Source: Pseudomonadota bacterium
GTDB taxonomy: Bacteria > Pseudomonadota > Gammaproteobacteria > Pseudomonadales > Pseudohongiellaceae
Assembly: GCA_027592275.1 (NCBI GenBank)
Contig: JAQCKF010000012.1
Location: 38,321 to 102,320, forward strand
Length of the DNA stretch: 64,000 nucleotides
Direction of reading: 5' to 3'
In this document: in pieces, positions 18,697 to 28,026 of the stretch
Position numbering within the stretch: position 1 is the stretch's first letter
Layout of the letters: every line of letters starts with the position of its first letter
The notes under the pieces: model-generated
Databases searched by the model: none
Seen by the model: only the letters and a program-made list of their open reading frames with translations
Told to the model about the DNA's origin: nothing
Position numbers and translations under genes: made by a program

Positions 18697-19551
18697 ATGC
18701 TGAAAATTCCTACACCTTCGATCCAATCACCTCCTATAAATCTACCTAGCAGAAGACAATTCCTGCGACAGCTTTCACTGCTACCTGTGGGCTTGGGTAT
18801 CGGTGTATTGCCCGTACTCTCAAATGCTGCTGATAACTCAGTTGCGAATAGCGTGAAGGCGTTAACCTTCGATGTTTTCGGAACGGTTGTAGACTGGCAC
18901 GGATCTATTATTCGAGAAGGTCAATTACTTGCTGCGAATAAGGGCTACGATGTCGACTGGGCAAAATTCGCAGTGAGTTGGCGTGCTGGTTATGGGCCGG
19001 CTATGAATAAAGTACGTAACGGCGAAATGCCATGGACGAAGATCGACGATCTACACCGTATGATTCTTGATGACCTTGTCGAAGAATACAATTTGACTGG
19101 AATGAGTGAGGCAGAACTTGTTCATTTCAATGAGGCATGGCATCGGCTTTCCCCCTGGCCTGATACGGTATCGGGATTGAACAAATTGAAGAGCAAGTAT
19201 GTGATCACGACGCTTTCCAATGGGAATGTCTCCTTGCTTGCACACATGGCAAAGAATGGTGGACTGCCATGGGACGCGATTCTCTCAGCGGAGCTGTCTG
19301 GACACTATAAGCCTGACCCAGAGGCCTATCTGAAGGCCGCCGACCTGCTTAGCCTGAAGCCCGAGCAAGTGATGATGGTTGCGACTCATCCTGGAGATTT
19401 GCGTGCGGCGGCACGCACGGGCTTTAAGACGGCCTACGTAATTCGTCCTTTAGAGCGTGGCCCAGGGCGGCCGGTAAACAGAAATCCAGATGGTGAATTC
19501 GATTATACGGCAGAAGACTTCAATGATTTGGCACGGCAACTAGGAGCTTGA
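18697..19551 (+). CDS. Haloacid dehalogenase type II-like hydrolase with Tat signal
   Basis: HAD-superfamily hydrolase resembling L-2-haloacid dehalogenases. A twin-arginine signal (SRRQFLRQLSLLPVGLGIG, about residues 18-36) precedes the core. Motif I is FDVFGT with the nucleophile Asp near 61, the SWRAGY Arg is near 97, motif II is TTLSNGN, the motif III Lys is in HYKPDPEAY, and motif IV is ATHPGDLRAA. The haloacid substrate is a family guess; many relatives act on other compounds. Export by Tat is unusual for this family. The stop shares one base with the next gene's ATG. Confidence 0.85.
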   Translation: MLKIPTPSIQSPPINLPSRRQFLRQLSLLPVGLGIGVLPVLSNAADNSVANSVKALTFDVFGTVVDWHGSIIREGQLLAANKGYDVDWAKFAVSWRAGYGPAMNKVRNGEMPWTKIDDLHRMILDDLVEEYNLTGMSEAELVHFNEAWHRLSPWPDTVSGLNKLKSKYVITTLSNGNVSLLAHMAKNGGLPWDAILSAELSGHYKPDPEAYLKAADLLSLKPEQVMMVATHPGDLRAAARTGFKTAYVIRPLERGPGRPVNRNPDGEFDYTAEDFNDLARQLGA

Positions 19552-19811
19552 TGTTGGCGGAAATTAAACTTGATAACTCCGTTAAGGTCGAAGTCGTGGC
19601 GAAGTTACAAAAATATTTTCAAGACGAATTACAGCAAGAGATAGGAAGCTTCGACGCTGAGTTTCTGATGGACTTCTTCTCTAAGGAAGTAGGCGGGTTT
19701 TACTACAATCAGGGATTAGCTGATGCTCTCAAAAGCTTTGAGAGCAAGATGGAAGGCGTGGGGGAAATGATTTACGAGTTGGAGAAGGAAACAGGTAAGA
19801 GCTCTTCTTAG
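19551..19811 (+). CDS. DUF2164 family protein
   Basis: A small cytoplasmic protein of 86 residues with the DUF2164 pattern: a leading strand and helix (IKLDNSVKVEVVAKLQKYF), EEIGSFDAEFLMDFF-like centre, and YNQGLADA near residue 61. Function of the family is unknown to me. I use the ATG at 19551, which shares its A with the HAD stop codon, rather than the TTG just before it. Its end overlaps the end of the convergent sensor-kinase gene by 4 bp, leaving no room for a terminator between them. Confidence 0.85.
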   Translation: MLAEIKLDNSVKVEVVAKLQKYFQDELQQEIGSFDAEFLMDFFSKEVGGFYYNQGLADALKSFESKMEGVGEMIYELEKETGKSSS

Positions 19812-21766
19812 TCTTTAATCACTCGAAGAGGTAACCGAATATAGAATCGGCTACCCGCATTCTTTTGTGATTCGAAAGTAATTTCACCACCAAGCTTCTC
19901 TACCATGCGTTTGACTATTACTAATCCGAGCCCGGTGCCTTGGGGGTCTTTCTCGGAAACTTCATTTTCGCGAGAGAATTCACTGAACAGTATTTGCTGA
20001 AATTCCTCGCTCATGCCGCGACCGGTGTCTTCAATAGAAATTTCAATGCCTAGTCTGCGTTGAAAATAGATCGCCTTGTACGCGAGTAAGATGCCGCCTT
20101 TCTCTGTGAACTTGATCGCGTTGGTGATGATATTAATTAATATATGTTGCAGGCGTGACTTATCCGTTTGTACTAATAAATTTGCCGACGCGAATTCAGT
20201 TTCTAGCTGAAGCCCTTTTTCCATAATGGAGGGCGACATTGTGTTTTTAATATCGCCGAGGAATTGTGACATTTCTACTAACTCGAATTCGGCTTCGAAA
20301 CTATCGGATTCAAGCTCGGCCATTTCTAACAGGTCATTTATCAGGTTGTGCAGATGATTGCTTTGCGTTATGACGGTCGCCATATGTTGTCTTGTAGGAT
20401 CATCGAGTGTATCCGAATGTGCTGCCATTAGCCGTTTTGAGTTGGCGAGAATTAGGTGGACTGGAGTTAGGAATTCTCTAGACACATTCTTTAGAAAGTT
20501 TCCCTTGGCTTTTGTCTCCATGCGAGCCTCTATAAGTTCATCACTCTTAGTACGCACAAACTCAGCCACCGCCATCAATAAAAACACGACAGCAGCAATG
20601 GCAAACGCCTCACCAATTATTGACGATGATGCAGACCTTTCAATGATCTCGAATTTGTAAATTAGCAGCGAGCTATAGGCTAATATGATTAACACCCATG
20701 ATGTAACTAGGTAGATTGCGGCCTTCGAGCCTTGAATCGCAGTGATCGATGCCATGACAAGCACGACGAGAGCGGCTAATAGGCCTATCACCATTAAGGG
20801 AATTACATTGTCACTACTAATCTGATCAAAGGGGATTATCAGGTAGTACAAACAAAAAGGAATCATGGAGTAGGTAAGAAATCGGAGCATTATGTTGACT
20901 GAGTCTCGATATCGATTCTCAAATTGTAGTGCTCGCCCGGTTAAGCAGAGGCTGGCAATCATGCCGGTTGCTGAAATCAGGGAAATTCTAGTATTCGCAC
21001 CAATACTCTCAGGCCAGAACCATATCCTGCCGATTCCCGTCTGCGTTAGCATAAAGATGGCGCCAGCTCCAAAGAACAAGGCGATGCCAAAGAAAAGCGA
21101 GTCTCTTGTGTAGCTAAAAAGAATCACTGTGATGCCAAAGCAGAATAAGAACATCACTAACAATGCGCCATTAAATACAAGAATGCTCTGCTGGCTTTCT
21201 GCTAATAGAGAAACCGTGGTTAGAGTTAAGGGGATCTCTACACCTACTGAAGAGACAGCTCGAAAAATAATTTTACTGTATTGACCTTCCTCGGCAATCT
21301 CGAATGGTACTACGGGAAATCGGTAGGGGTAGTCGAGCTGTGATAACGGGATCGTATCTCCAACAAGTGAAGTGCGGATTACCGTGTCACCATCAACGAA
21401 ATAAAACTCCACCCGATCCATTACAACCGTGTCCAGTGCAAGTACTAGATCTTCGTTCAGCATTTTTTCGCCGCTGAGGACTATGTAGAACCAATGTGCA
21501 GACTTGCTCATTCCCATTGTGGGAATAGTTTGGGTAGATCGTTGCCATTGAATGGTATCAGAGGTCATCTGCTCAATAGTGTAGGTGCGCTGAGGGTCTT
21601 CAAAGTAATCTAGATAGGGGCCCAAATTCACCGGCAGCTGATTCTGTGTGATATTGAGCTCAGCAGCAGAGACAAAGGAGACGGGCAGCAATAGCAGCGT
21701 TAGCACTAAGACTAAGTTAGTCAGATAGGCTCGAATCACTGCAAATTTTTGAGATTGATAATTCAA
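19808..21766 (-). CDS. 7TMR-DISM sensor histidine kinase homologue lacking the phospho-acceptor His
   Basis: 652 residues: signal peptide, periplasmic 7TMR-DISMED2-type domain (about 40-175), seven membrane helices (about 195-400), a HisKA-like dimerisation helix and an HATPase domain. The H-box reads NVSREFLTPVH, with Arg430 (codon AGA) where the invariant His should be; the nearest His is 437. The ATP lid is intact: N-box ILINIITNAIKF, G1 DTGRGM, G2 GTGLGLVIVK. It may therefore bind ATP but not autophosphorylate in the usual way, or may use another residue. No response regulator is adjacent. Confidence 0.88.
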   Translation of the reverse strand: MNYQSQKFAVIRAYLTNLVLVLTLLLLPVSFVSAAELNITQNQLPVNLGPYLDYFEDPQRTYTIEQMTSDTIQWQRSTQTIPTMGMSKSAHWFYIVLSGEKMLNEDLVLALDTVVMDRVEFYFVDGDTVIRTSLVGDTIPLSQLDYPYRFPVVPFEIAEEGQYSKIIFRAVSSVGVEIPLTLTTVSLLAESQQSILVFNGALLVMFLFCFGITVILFSYTRDSLFFGIALFFGAGAIFMLTQTGIGRIWFWPESIGANTRISLISATGMIASLCLTGRALQFENRYRDSVNIMLRFLTYSMIPFCLYYLIIPFDQISSDNVIPLMVIGLLAALVVLVMASITAIQGSKAAIYLVTSWVLIILAYSSLLIYKFEIIERSASSSIIGEAFAIAAVVFLLMAVAEFVRTKSDELIEARMETKAKGNFLKNVSREFLTPVHLILANSKRLMAAHSDTLDDPTRQHMATVITQSNHLHNLINDLLEMAELESDSFEAEFELVEMSQFLGDIKNTMSPSIMEKGLQLETEFASANLLVQTDKSRLQHILINIITNAIKFTEKGGILLAYKAIYFQRRLGIEISIEDTGRGMSEEFQQILFSEFSRENEVSEKDPQGTGLGLVIVKRMVEKLGGEITFESQKNAGSRFYIRLPLRVIKD

Positions 21767-21953
21767 GAAAGTACTCGATGTCTCTACAAGCGTCTATGCG
21801 CATATTTGGCAGGCATTATATGCCAAGGCGACCAGTAAGGGGGCAAGAACTGGATGTTATAGGGCAGATTTCGGCGGTTGTTGACTAATATTTAGAAGCA
21901 TGTGAAATTTTCTACTCATTTGCTAGATTACCCCGGAACTAGGAGGGGTTTTC

Positions 21954-22421
21954 ATGAGATTACTTTCAACATTTCAACCATGCTTCTTTCTGGCTTTTGG
22001 TGCAACACTCTTAACATCATGCTCTAAATCACAGGAGACCTCGCCGCGTCGATTCTGGATCAGGCTCTGCATCAGCTATCTCCTGAGCAGGTTCCTTCTG
22101 CAGACGGAATGGTCGATTTCGAATATCAGGCATTGATGGACGCAGGTATAGCGTTGGATACAGTGCCGCCACGTTATCGAAGCACGTATTTCTCACATAT
22201 TATGGGTGGCTATTCGGCAGGGTATTATTCCTATATTTGGAGTGAGGTTCTAGATGCTGATAGCGTCGAATGGTTTAAGGAGAACGGTGGTCTGCTTAGA
22301 GAGAACGGTGATCATTTTAGACAGACACTGCTTTCGCGAGGAGGCTATGTCTCTTTTTCGAACTTTTCGAGGAAGAGATGCCAATATCGGGCCTCTATTA
22401 GAGCGTAGAGGCTTGAACTAG
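21954..22421 (+). pseudogene. Remnant of an M3 metallopeptidase (Dcp / oligopeptidase A-like) gene
   Basis: A strong ribosome site (AGGAGGGG) and a lipoprotein signal with lipobox LTSC survive at the 5' end (21954 to about 22035). The frame then shifts into what is the C-terminal end of an M3 peptidase: ILDQALHQL, AFEYQ-like helix, PPRYRSTYFSHI, YSAGYYSYIWSEVLDAD and a final FRGRDANIGPLLERRGL. The last 60 bases need a second frameshift near 22350. The middle of the gene, including the HExxH zinc site (about 550-600 residues expected), is deleted. It is certainly non-functional as a peptidase. Confidence 0.88.
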
Positions 22422-22425
22422 CTCC

Positions 22426-23475
22426 TTAGGCAGCCCGGTACTTGCCGGCATTGGGTTTAGCCCCGCTCAGATGCAGCAACAGTAGACTGAGCTCAATCCA
22501 GGGGTTCGCTTTGGAAAGCCCCTTGATGCTTTGATCGATCAGACGGCTATGGTCCAAGAGTTTCCAAACACCCTGGGTATCGAGTCGAGCTAATGCTGCA
22601 GCCACTGCCTGCTTGCGGTTGTACCAAACCCGCGCTGATTGAATGATAGCGTTGACACCTTGCCCTTCACGTTTCTTTTCTAGCATAGGCAGCAACGTTC
22701 TCAATTCGCGACAAATTGCATTCAAAATAATGAGGGGAAAAATGCCTTCGTTCTTTAGCCCAGTCAGCATCTTCTGCGCTCGGCTTACATCGCCGAGTAA
22801 GGCAGCGTCTATTAATTGATAGGCGTTGTAGCGAGAACTATCTGCGACCACTTGCATAACCGTTTTGGCGTCCAGGCGCACAGTGTTTTCACCCGTATCT
22901 GAAGAAAGAAGTTTTAGCTTCTCGATTTCCTGCATGGCGGCTAGTAAGTTCCCCTCAACCTTATCGACGAGCAAATGGACCGCCTCTGTGTCTGCTTGAA
23001 TCCCTTCGCGCCGAAGTCTTTGCTCTAGCCAGGCAGAGAGCTCCTCTGTTTTGATTGGCCAAATCTGTACGAAAGCACCATGTTTCTCGATTTCAGTAAA
23101 CCACTTGGTTTTAAGTGTGGCTGCGTCTAATTTCGGTCCGCTTAACAAGATGAGGTAGTCGGGATTGAGTTCGCTAAGATAGTGTTGAATCGCCTTCTTG
23201 CCGGCGTCCTCCCATTTTACAGTCGAAAGTCGTAGCTCTATAATTTTTTTCTCTGCAAACAAAGAAAGATTTCCGGTCGACTGCAAAAACTGACCCCAGT
23301 CGAAGCTCTTATCGACATTGAGGATTTCTCTCTCACTATATCCATTCTCTTTATACTGAGTTCGAATTAGATCTGCAGCCTCTTGCATCAGCAAAGGCTC
23401 ATCGCCGCTCAGCCAGTACAAAGGTAGGATGTTGCTACTGAGGGTTCGGGAAAGGTGTTCTGGCTTAATTTTCAT
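22426..23475 (-). CDS. holA: DNA polymerase III delta subunit
   Basis: Opens the beta sliding clamp within the clamp-loader complex during replication. 349 residues, typical length. The N-terminal clamp-binding region (LPLYWLSGDEPLLMQEAADLIR, about 17-40) and AAA-like fold are clear, with the C-terminal helical collar (LLHLSGAKPN) at the end. It follows lptE with a 14-bp gap, in the order leuS-lptE-holA found across gammaproteobacteria. Here that trio is separated from nadD, which in E. coli comes next; in this window nadD is 22 kb away on the other strand. Confidence 0.94.
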   Translation of the reverse strand: MKIKPEHLSRTLSSNILPLYWLSGDEPLLMQEAADLIRTQYKENGYSEREILNVDKSFDWGQFLQSTGNLSLFAEKKIIELRLSTVKWEDAGKKAIQHYLSELNPDYLILLSGPKLDAATLKTKWFTEIEKHGAFVQIWPIKTEELSAWLEQRLRREGIQADTEAVHLLVDKVEGNLLAAMQEIEKLKLLSSDTGENTVRLDAKTVMQVVADSSRYNAYQLIDAALLGDVSRAQKMLTGLKNEGIFPLIILNAICRELRTLLPMLEKKREGQGVNAIIQSARVWYNRKQAVAAALARLDTQGVWKLLDHSRLIDQSIKGLSKANPWIELSLLLLHLSGAKPNAGKYRAA

Positions 23476-23489
23476 AGTAACCAGGTATT

Positions 23490-24005
23490 CTAAATGGGAT
23501 TGATGGCAGCTAAGCGCCGCATCATCTGGTTTATCAGTTCTCGGCGCATCTCCGCAGAAATGATCTCCGCCTCTTCTTGATTGCCGCTGATGTTCTCGAC
23601 ATCTTGAAAATAGGTTCTCTCTACAAATAGCGTTTCAGGCTCTAACAGGGTCTGCTCACCTAGCAATAACGCCATGTCCGCCGATAGGCGTAACTCGATC
23701 TGCGCAGCCCTGGCACGGGGATTTATGGTTACCGGTCTGGAGACAAGCGACTCATTCGCAATTCCTAGCAGAGTTACATTTGGATCGGCCTCATCTAGAT
23801 TTACCAGAGTGACATTCACGTCGGCACCATCGAGGCTGCGACGCAGTAGCCGAGCTAGGTCGCTATTGGGTTGCTCGCTATAAAATTGCAGTTCACTAAA
23901 GTTGACAGAGAGTACATCGTTTCCACGCAGGCTAAATCCGCAGCTGCTGAGTACCAGCAATAGCGTGGAAAGGACAAGTGTTCTGAGAGCGAAGCCTTGG
24001 CTCAT
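23490..24005 (-). CDS. lptE: LPS-assembly lipoprotein LptE
   Basis: Outer-membrane lipoprotein that plugs and stabilises the LptD barrel during lipopolysaccharide insertion. 171 residues. The signal ends in lipobox LSSC with mature Cys22, followed by GFSLRGND, the usual LptE start. The body has alternating beta strands and ends in a helix (RRELINQMMRRLAAI) as in the family. It begins 14 bp after leuS. The family is poorly conserved; position between leuS and holA makes the call firm. Confidence 0.93.
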   Translation of the reverse strand: MSQGFALRTLVLSTLLLVLSSCGFSLRGNDVLSVNFSELQFYSEQPNSDLARLLRRSLDGADVNVTLVNLDEADPNVTLLGIANESLVSRPVTINPRARAAQIELRLSADMALLLGEQTLLEPETLFVERTYFQDVENISGNQEEAEIISAEMRRELINQMMRRLAAINPI

Positions 24006-24019
24006 GATTTTCCCAGTAT

Positions 24020-26500
24020 TCAGTTTGCTACGATATTGACCAAACGGCCGGGGACAACGATGACTTTGAGGATAGTGCTGTCGGCGACAAATCGTTTGAC
24101 AGCCTCATTGCCTAGCGCCAATTTCTCTAGCTCTTCTTTGCTAATATCTTTCGCTACTTCCACCTTGTCGCGTAATTTTCCATTTACCTGCAGCACAACA
24201 GTGATTGAACTCTCGGTTAATGCCGATTTATCCACGATGGGCCAAGAAGCATTCATTACCGTGCCTTCATGGCCTAGGTGCTGCCATAGCGCATGGCAGA
24301 AATGCGGCACGATTGGCGCCAGCATTAGGATCGCTGTCTCCAAAGACTCTTGTATGACCTTTTGATCATTCTCGCCATCGTGGGAGTCAGTAAAACGAGT
24401 AACCGTGTTTAACAGTTCCATAGTAGCGGCGATGGCGGTATTGAACGTGTGCCGCCTACCGTAGTCGTCTGTTACTTTCTGTAAGGTCTGATGGGTTTTC
24501 CGGCGAAGCTTGATCTGTTCTTCGTTTAGCTTAAGGCTGGAAAAATCTTCCAGTGGTATTGGCTTATGATTCGCAACAATCTTCCAAAGTCTCTTTAGAA
24601 AGCGAAAGCTGCCTTCTACGCCGCTGTCTGACCATTCTAGCGACTGGTCGGGAGGCGATGCAAACATGGTGAACATGCGCACAGTGTCCGCTCCGTACTT
24701 CTCGATCAATGGCAGTGGGTCGACCGTGTTGCCCTTTGACTTCGACATTTTACTGCCGTCTTTTAGCACCATGCCTTGAGTGAGTAGATGCTTAAATGGT
24801 TCGTCAGAATTCACGAGTCCTTCGTTACGCATAAGCTTATGAAAAAAGCGCGCGTACAACAGATGCAAGATGGCATGCTCGATACCGCCGATGTATTGAT
24901 CAACCGGAAGCCAGTAGTCTGCACGCTCGTCTAGCATGCTTTTATCTTGATCGCGGCTGGCGTAACGCGCGTAATACCAGGACGACTCCATGAACGTATC
25001 GAAGGAGTCAGTCTCTCGCTTCGCCTTCGACTTGCACTGAGGGCAATCCACTTCTACGAAGTCCTTTAGCTTGCCTAAAGGCGAGCCGCTTGCGTCTATC
25101 TCCACATCTACAGGCAGAATGACCGGCAGGTCTTCATCGGGTACCGCTACAGAGCCGCACTTCTCACAGTTGATTATGGGAATAGGGGCGCCCCAATAGC
25201 GCTGACGGGATACGCCCCAGTCACGCAGGCGGAAGTTGATCTTCTTATGGCCTTGCTTACGTTCACTGAGGAGGCTCTCTATAGCCGCGAATGCTGCCTC
25301 GAAATCTAGGCCGTCAAAATCCCCTGAATTTATGAGTGTTCCTTTCGCAGTGAAGGCTTCGACTTCTAGATCACAGCTTTGCTCACTGTTGCTTGGCTGG
25401 ATTACCTGTCGAATAGGAAGTTGATATTTCTTTGCGAATTCCCAATCACGCTGATCGTGTGCGGGTACCGCCATTACGGCACCAGATCCGTAGCTCATGA
25501 GCACAAAGTTGGCTAGAAAGATTGGCAACTCTTCGCCGCTAATAGGATGAATTGCCTTTAGGCCGGTATCTATTCCGGTCTTCTCCATGGTCGCCATCTC
25601 TGCCTCGGCGACTTTGACATTGCCCTGCTGCTCAATGTATTGGGCTAACTCTGGATTTGATTCAGCAGCCTTGCTCGCTAGCGGATGCTGCACGGCAAGC
25701 GCCACATAAGTCACGCCCATCAGAGTATCTGGCCTTGTGGTGTAGACACTGAGTTTCTGTAGCGACTCGTCGGCCTCGTTCGCCACCGTAAAATCTAGTT
25801 CGACGCCTTCTGAGCGGCCGATCCAATTCGCCTGCATGGTGCGGACTTTCTCTGGCCACCCATCCAAGTCCTCGAGATCATCTAAAAGCTCTTGGGCGAA
25901 GTCGGTGATCTTGATGAACCATTGGGGAATTTCGCGACGCTCGACCACTGCGCCTGAACGCCAGCCACGTCCGTCGATTACTTGCTCGTTCGCCAGTACG
26001 GTCTGATCTACTGGATCCCAATTTACATCTGATGATTTCTTGTATACCAGCCCTTTCTTGAAGAGGCGCGTGAAGAACCACTGCTCCCAACGGTAATAGT
26101 CAGGGTGGCAAGTAGCAATCTCTCGACTCCAGTCGTAGGCATAACCAAGCCGTTGTAGCTGTTCGCGCATGTAGTCGATGTTGCTATAAGTCCACTTGGC
26201 GGGTGCTACTCCATTTTGAATGGCCGCGTTCTCAGCAGGGAGTCCGAAGGCATCCCATCCCATTGGCTGTAGTACGTTCTTACCGAGCATCCGCTGGTAG
26301 CGTGAGATCGCATCGCCGATGGAGTAATTTCGCACATGGCCCATGTGCAGGTGCCCGCTTGGGTAGGGAAACATAGACAGGCAATAAAATTTTTCTAGGG
26401 ACGTGTCTTCGCTGACTTTAAAGCTTTCGTGTTCTTGCCAATAGATTTGCGCCTCAGCTTCTACTGCCTGGGGAGGATACTGTGTGTCGATGCTGCTCAT
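24020..26500 (-). CDS. leuS: Leucyl-tRNA synthetase
   Basis: Charges tRNA-Leu in the cytoplasm. 826 residues. Class I signatures are [15 protein letters not shown] near residue 50 (HIGH box) and KMSKSKGN near 582. The editing domain (CP1) includes [20 protein letters not shown], and the zinc-type insert has CEKCGS and CPQCKS pairs near 430-475. The C-terminal tRNA-binding domain ends [10 protein letters not shown]. It heads the leuS-lptE-holA group. The 116-bp gap to corC has a hairpin GGTCTGC/GCAGACC (26549-26571). Confidence 0.97.
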   Translation of the reverse strand: MSSIDTQYPPQAVEAEAQIYWQEHESFKVSEDTSLEKFYCLSMFPYPSGHLHMGHVRNYSIGDAISRYQRMLGKNVLQPMGWDAFGLPAENAAIQNGVAPAKWTYSNIDYMREQLQRLGYAYDWSREIATCHPDYYRWEQWFFTRLFKKGLVYKKSSDVNWDPVDQTVLANEQVIDGRGWRSGAVVERREIPQWFIKITDFAQELLDDLEDLDGWPEKVRTMQANWIGRSEGVELDFTVANEADESLQKLSVYTTRPDTLMGVTYVALAVQHPLASKAAESNPELAQYIEQQGNVKVAEAEMATMEKTGIDTGLKAIHPISGEELPIFLANFVLMSYGSGAVMAVPAHDQRDWEFAKKYQLPIRQVIQPSNSEQSCDLEVEAFTAKGTLINSGDFDGLDFEAAFAAIESLLSERKQGHKKINFRLRDWGVSRQRYWGAPIPIINCEKCGSVAVPDEDLPVILPVDVEIDASGSPLGKLKDFVEVDCPQCKSKAKRETDSFDTFMESSWYYARYASRDQDKSMLDERADYWLPVDQYIGGIEHAILHLLYARFFHKLMRNEGLVNSDEPFKHLLTQGMVLKDGSKMSKSKGNTVDPLPLIEKYGADTVRMFTMFASPPDQSLEWSDSGVEGSFRFLKRLWKIVANHKPIPLEDFSSLKLNEEQIKLRRKTHQTLQKVTDDYGRRHTFNTAIAATMELLNTVTRFTDSHDGENDQKVIQESLETAILMLAPIVPHFCHALWQHLGHEGTVMNASWPIVDKSALTESSITVVLQVNGKLRDKVEVAKDISKEELEKLALGNEAVKRFVADSTILKVIVVPGRLVNIVAN

Positions 26501-26616
26501 TTGATCTCTAACTATGTGAATTAACTGGATTTATTTAGTGCGTTGCGAGGTCTGCAAGCATACCGCAGACCGCTCTCAACAGGTAGAGGCGGGAGTAAAA
26601 AACTTGGCGGAATTGC

Positions 26617-27474
26617 CTACTCCTGATCAGGCGCGTTAGTAGATTTGACCTTGATCAGTTTTATTTGTCGACTGTCGGCATTCAGAACGGTTATCAAGAA
26701 TTTGCCGACAGTTATCGTTTCGCCAGGCTCGGGAATATGCCCAAATTGTTGTAGCACGAGTCCGCCAACGGTGATGAATTCTTGGTCGCTGAATGCTGTG
26801 CCAAAGTAGTCATTGAATTCATCGACTGGAGTTAATGCCTTGACGATGTAATTCTCTTCATCGAACTTCTTGATATAGCTGTCATCGTCGACATCATATT
26901 CGTCTTCAATCTCGCCTACGATTTGCTCTAGAACGTCCTCGATGGTAACTGCGCCGCAGACACTGCCGTATTCATCTATCACGATTGCCATGTGTTGGCG
27001 TGTTTCGCGAAACTCTCTTAACAGTACATTCAGGCGTTTACTCTCGGGGACAAAGGTGGCGGGTCGAATAACATCTTTGATTCGAAACTTCTCTGCAGCG
27101 TTATTTAGTGCAAGTGGCAACAGATCTTTGGCTAGAAGAATGCCTAAGACACTGTCTACATTGTCGCCTATAACCGGGAACCGGGAGTGCGAAGCCTTGG
27201 TGATGAGTTCGATTATCTCAACCGCGGCGAGATTAGCTGGAACGGTGATCACCTGGGATCTGGGGATCATGATGTCACGCACCTGCATGCTCGAGACTTG
27301 CAGTGCGCCCTCTATTATGCTCAGCGCGTCAGCATCGAGGACTTGGTCCGCTTCTGCATTTCGAACGAGTTCGAGAAGGCTTTTGGTGTCAGTAGGCTCG
27401 TCGGAAAACACTTGCGCTATTTTATCGATCCAAGACTTAGGTCTTGGATCGATGCTTGATTCGTCGTCAGTCAT
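26617..27474 (-). CDS. corC: CorC/YbeX family CBS-domain protein
   Basis: Cytosolic CBS-pair protein linked in enterics to magnesium and cobalt efflux and, more recently, to ribosome maturation. 285 residues: a short N-terminal helix region, two CBS motifs (about 70-190, starting VRDIMIPRSQV and including IVIDEYGSVCGAVTIEDVLEQIVGEI) and a C-terminal CorC/HlyC domain (about 205-280). It has no membrane segment. It follows ybeY with a 78-bp gap. The usual downstream partner lnt (apolipoprotein N-acyltransferase) is absent; leuS comes directly after. Confidence 0.93.
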   Translation of the reverse strand: MTDDESSIDPRPKSWIDKIAQVFSDEPTDTKSLLELVRNAEADQVLDADALSIIEGALQVSSMQVRDIMIPRSQVITVPANLAAVEIIELITKASHSRFPVIGDNVDSVLGILLAKDLLPLALNNAAEKFRIKDVIRPATFVPESKRLNVLLREFRETRQHMAIVIDEYGSVCGAVTIEDVLEQIVGEIEDEYDVDDDSYIKKFDEENYIVKALTPVDEFNDYFGTAFSDQEFITVGGLVLQQFGHIPEPGETITVGKFLITVLNADSRQIKLIKVKSTNAPDQE

Positions 27475-27552
27475 TCTCTGCGTTCTCTTTCTCTGTTGAG
27501 CGAGTCTTCGATATCCACTGGATTTGTCGAAGACGGGATTGGCTCTTGGTAG

Positions 27553-28026
27553 TCACACTAACAAATAAGGGTTGGGGATTCCAAGTTTTTCCAATGTATT
27601 AATTTCTAGCTTTTCCATCTCGGTAGCATTGCTTTGTTGGTCGTGTAGATACCCTAAGAGGTGAAAAAGGCCATGTATTGTGAGATGTGCCCAGTGTGCG
27701 GTTAGGTCTTTGCCCTGAGTGAGGGCTTCGGTCTCAACGACATCAGCACAGATCACGATATCCCCCAGGGGATAGGACTCTACTTGCTCTGCCAGTTCGC
27801 TTGGGAATTCTGCCGGGAAGGACAAGACATTGGTCGGCTTGTCCTTCCCTCGATAATCGTTATTTAGAGATTGAGAGCCCGCCGCATCTACGAAACTCAG
27901 GCTAATGCTGCAAGGCTTGCTCCGCTGGGCGACTTGTAAGGCGCAGTTGAGCCAGTCTTCGCATTGCTTTTGGGTAGGCACCCAGTTATCCGCACAGCTA
28001 TTACTAATATTAACTGTCGCGTTCAT
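27553..28026 (-). CDS. ybeY: Endoribonuclease YbeY (rRNA maturation factor)
   Basis: Metal-dependent RNase involved in 16S rRNA 3' end maturation and ribosome quality control. 157 residues. The zinc site is TIHGLFHLLGYLHD near residue 113 (HGxxHLxGxxH form). RGKDKPTNVLSFP near 60 is the second family block. Its start lies inside the end of ybeZ (17-bp overlap), so the two are translationally coupled, as in most gammaproteobacteria. Confidence 0.95.
   Translation of the reverse strand: MNATVNISNSCADNWVPTQKQCEDWLNCALQVAQRSKPCSISLSFVDAAGSQSLNNDYRGKDKPTNVLSFPAEFPSELAEQVESYPLGDIVICADVVETEALTQGKDLTAHWAHLTIHGLFHLLGYLHDQQSNATEMEKLEINTLEKLGIPNPYLLV

Noticed and set aside
26942..27499. 185-codon plus-strand frame over corC
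   Set aside because: Antisense to a conserved CBS protein with no coding signature of its own.
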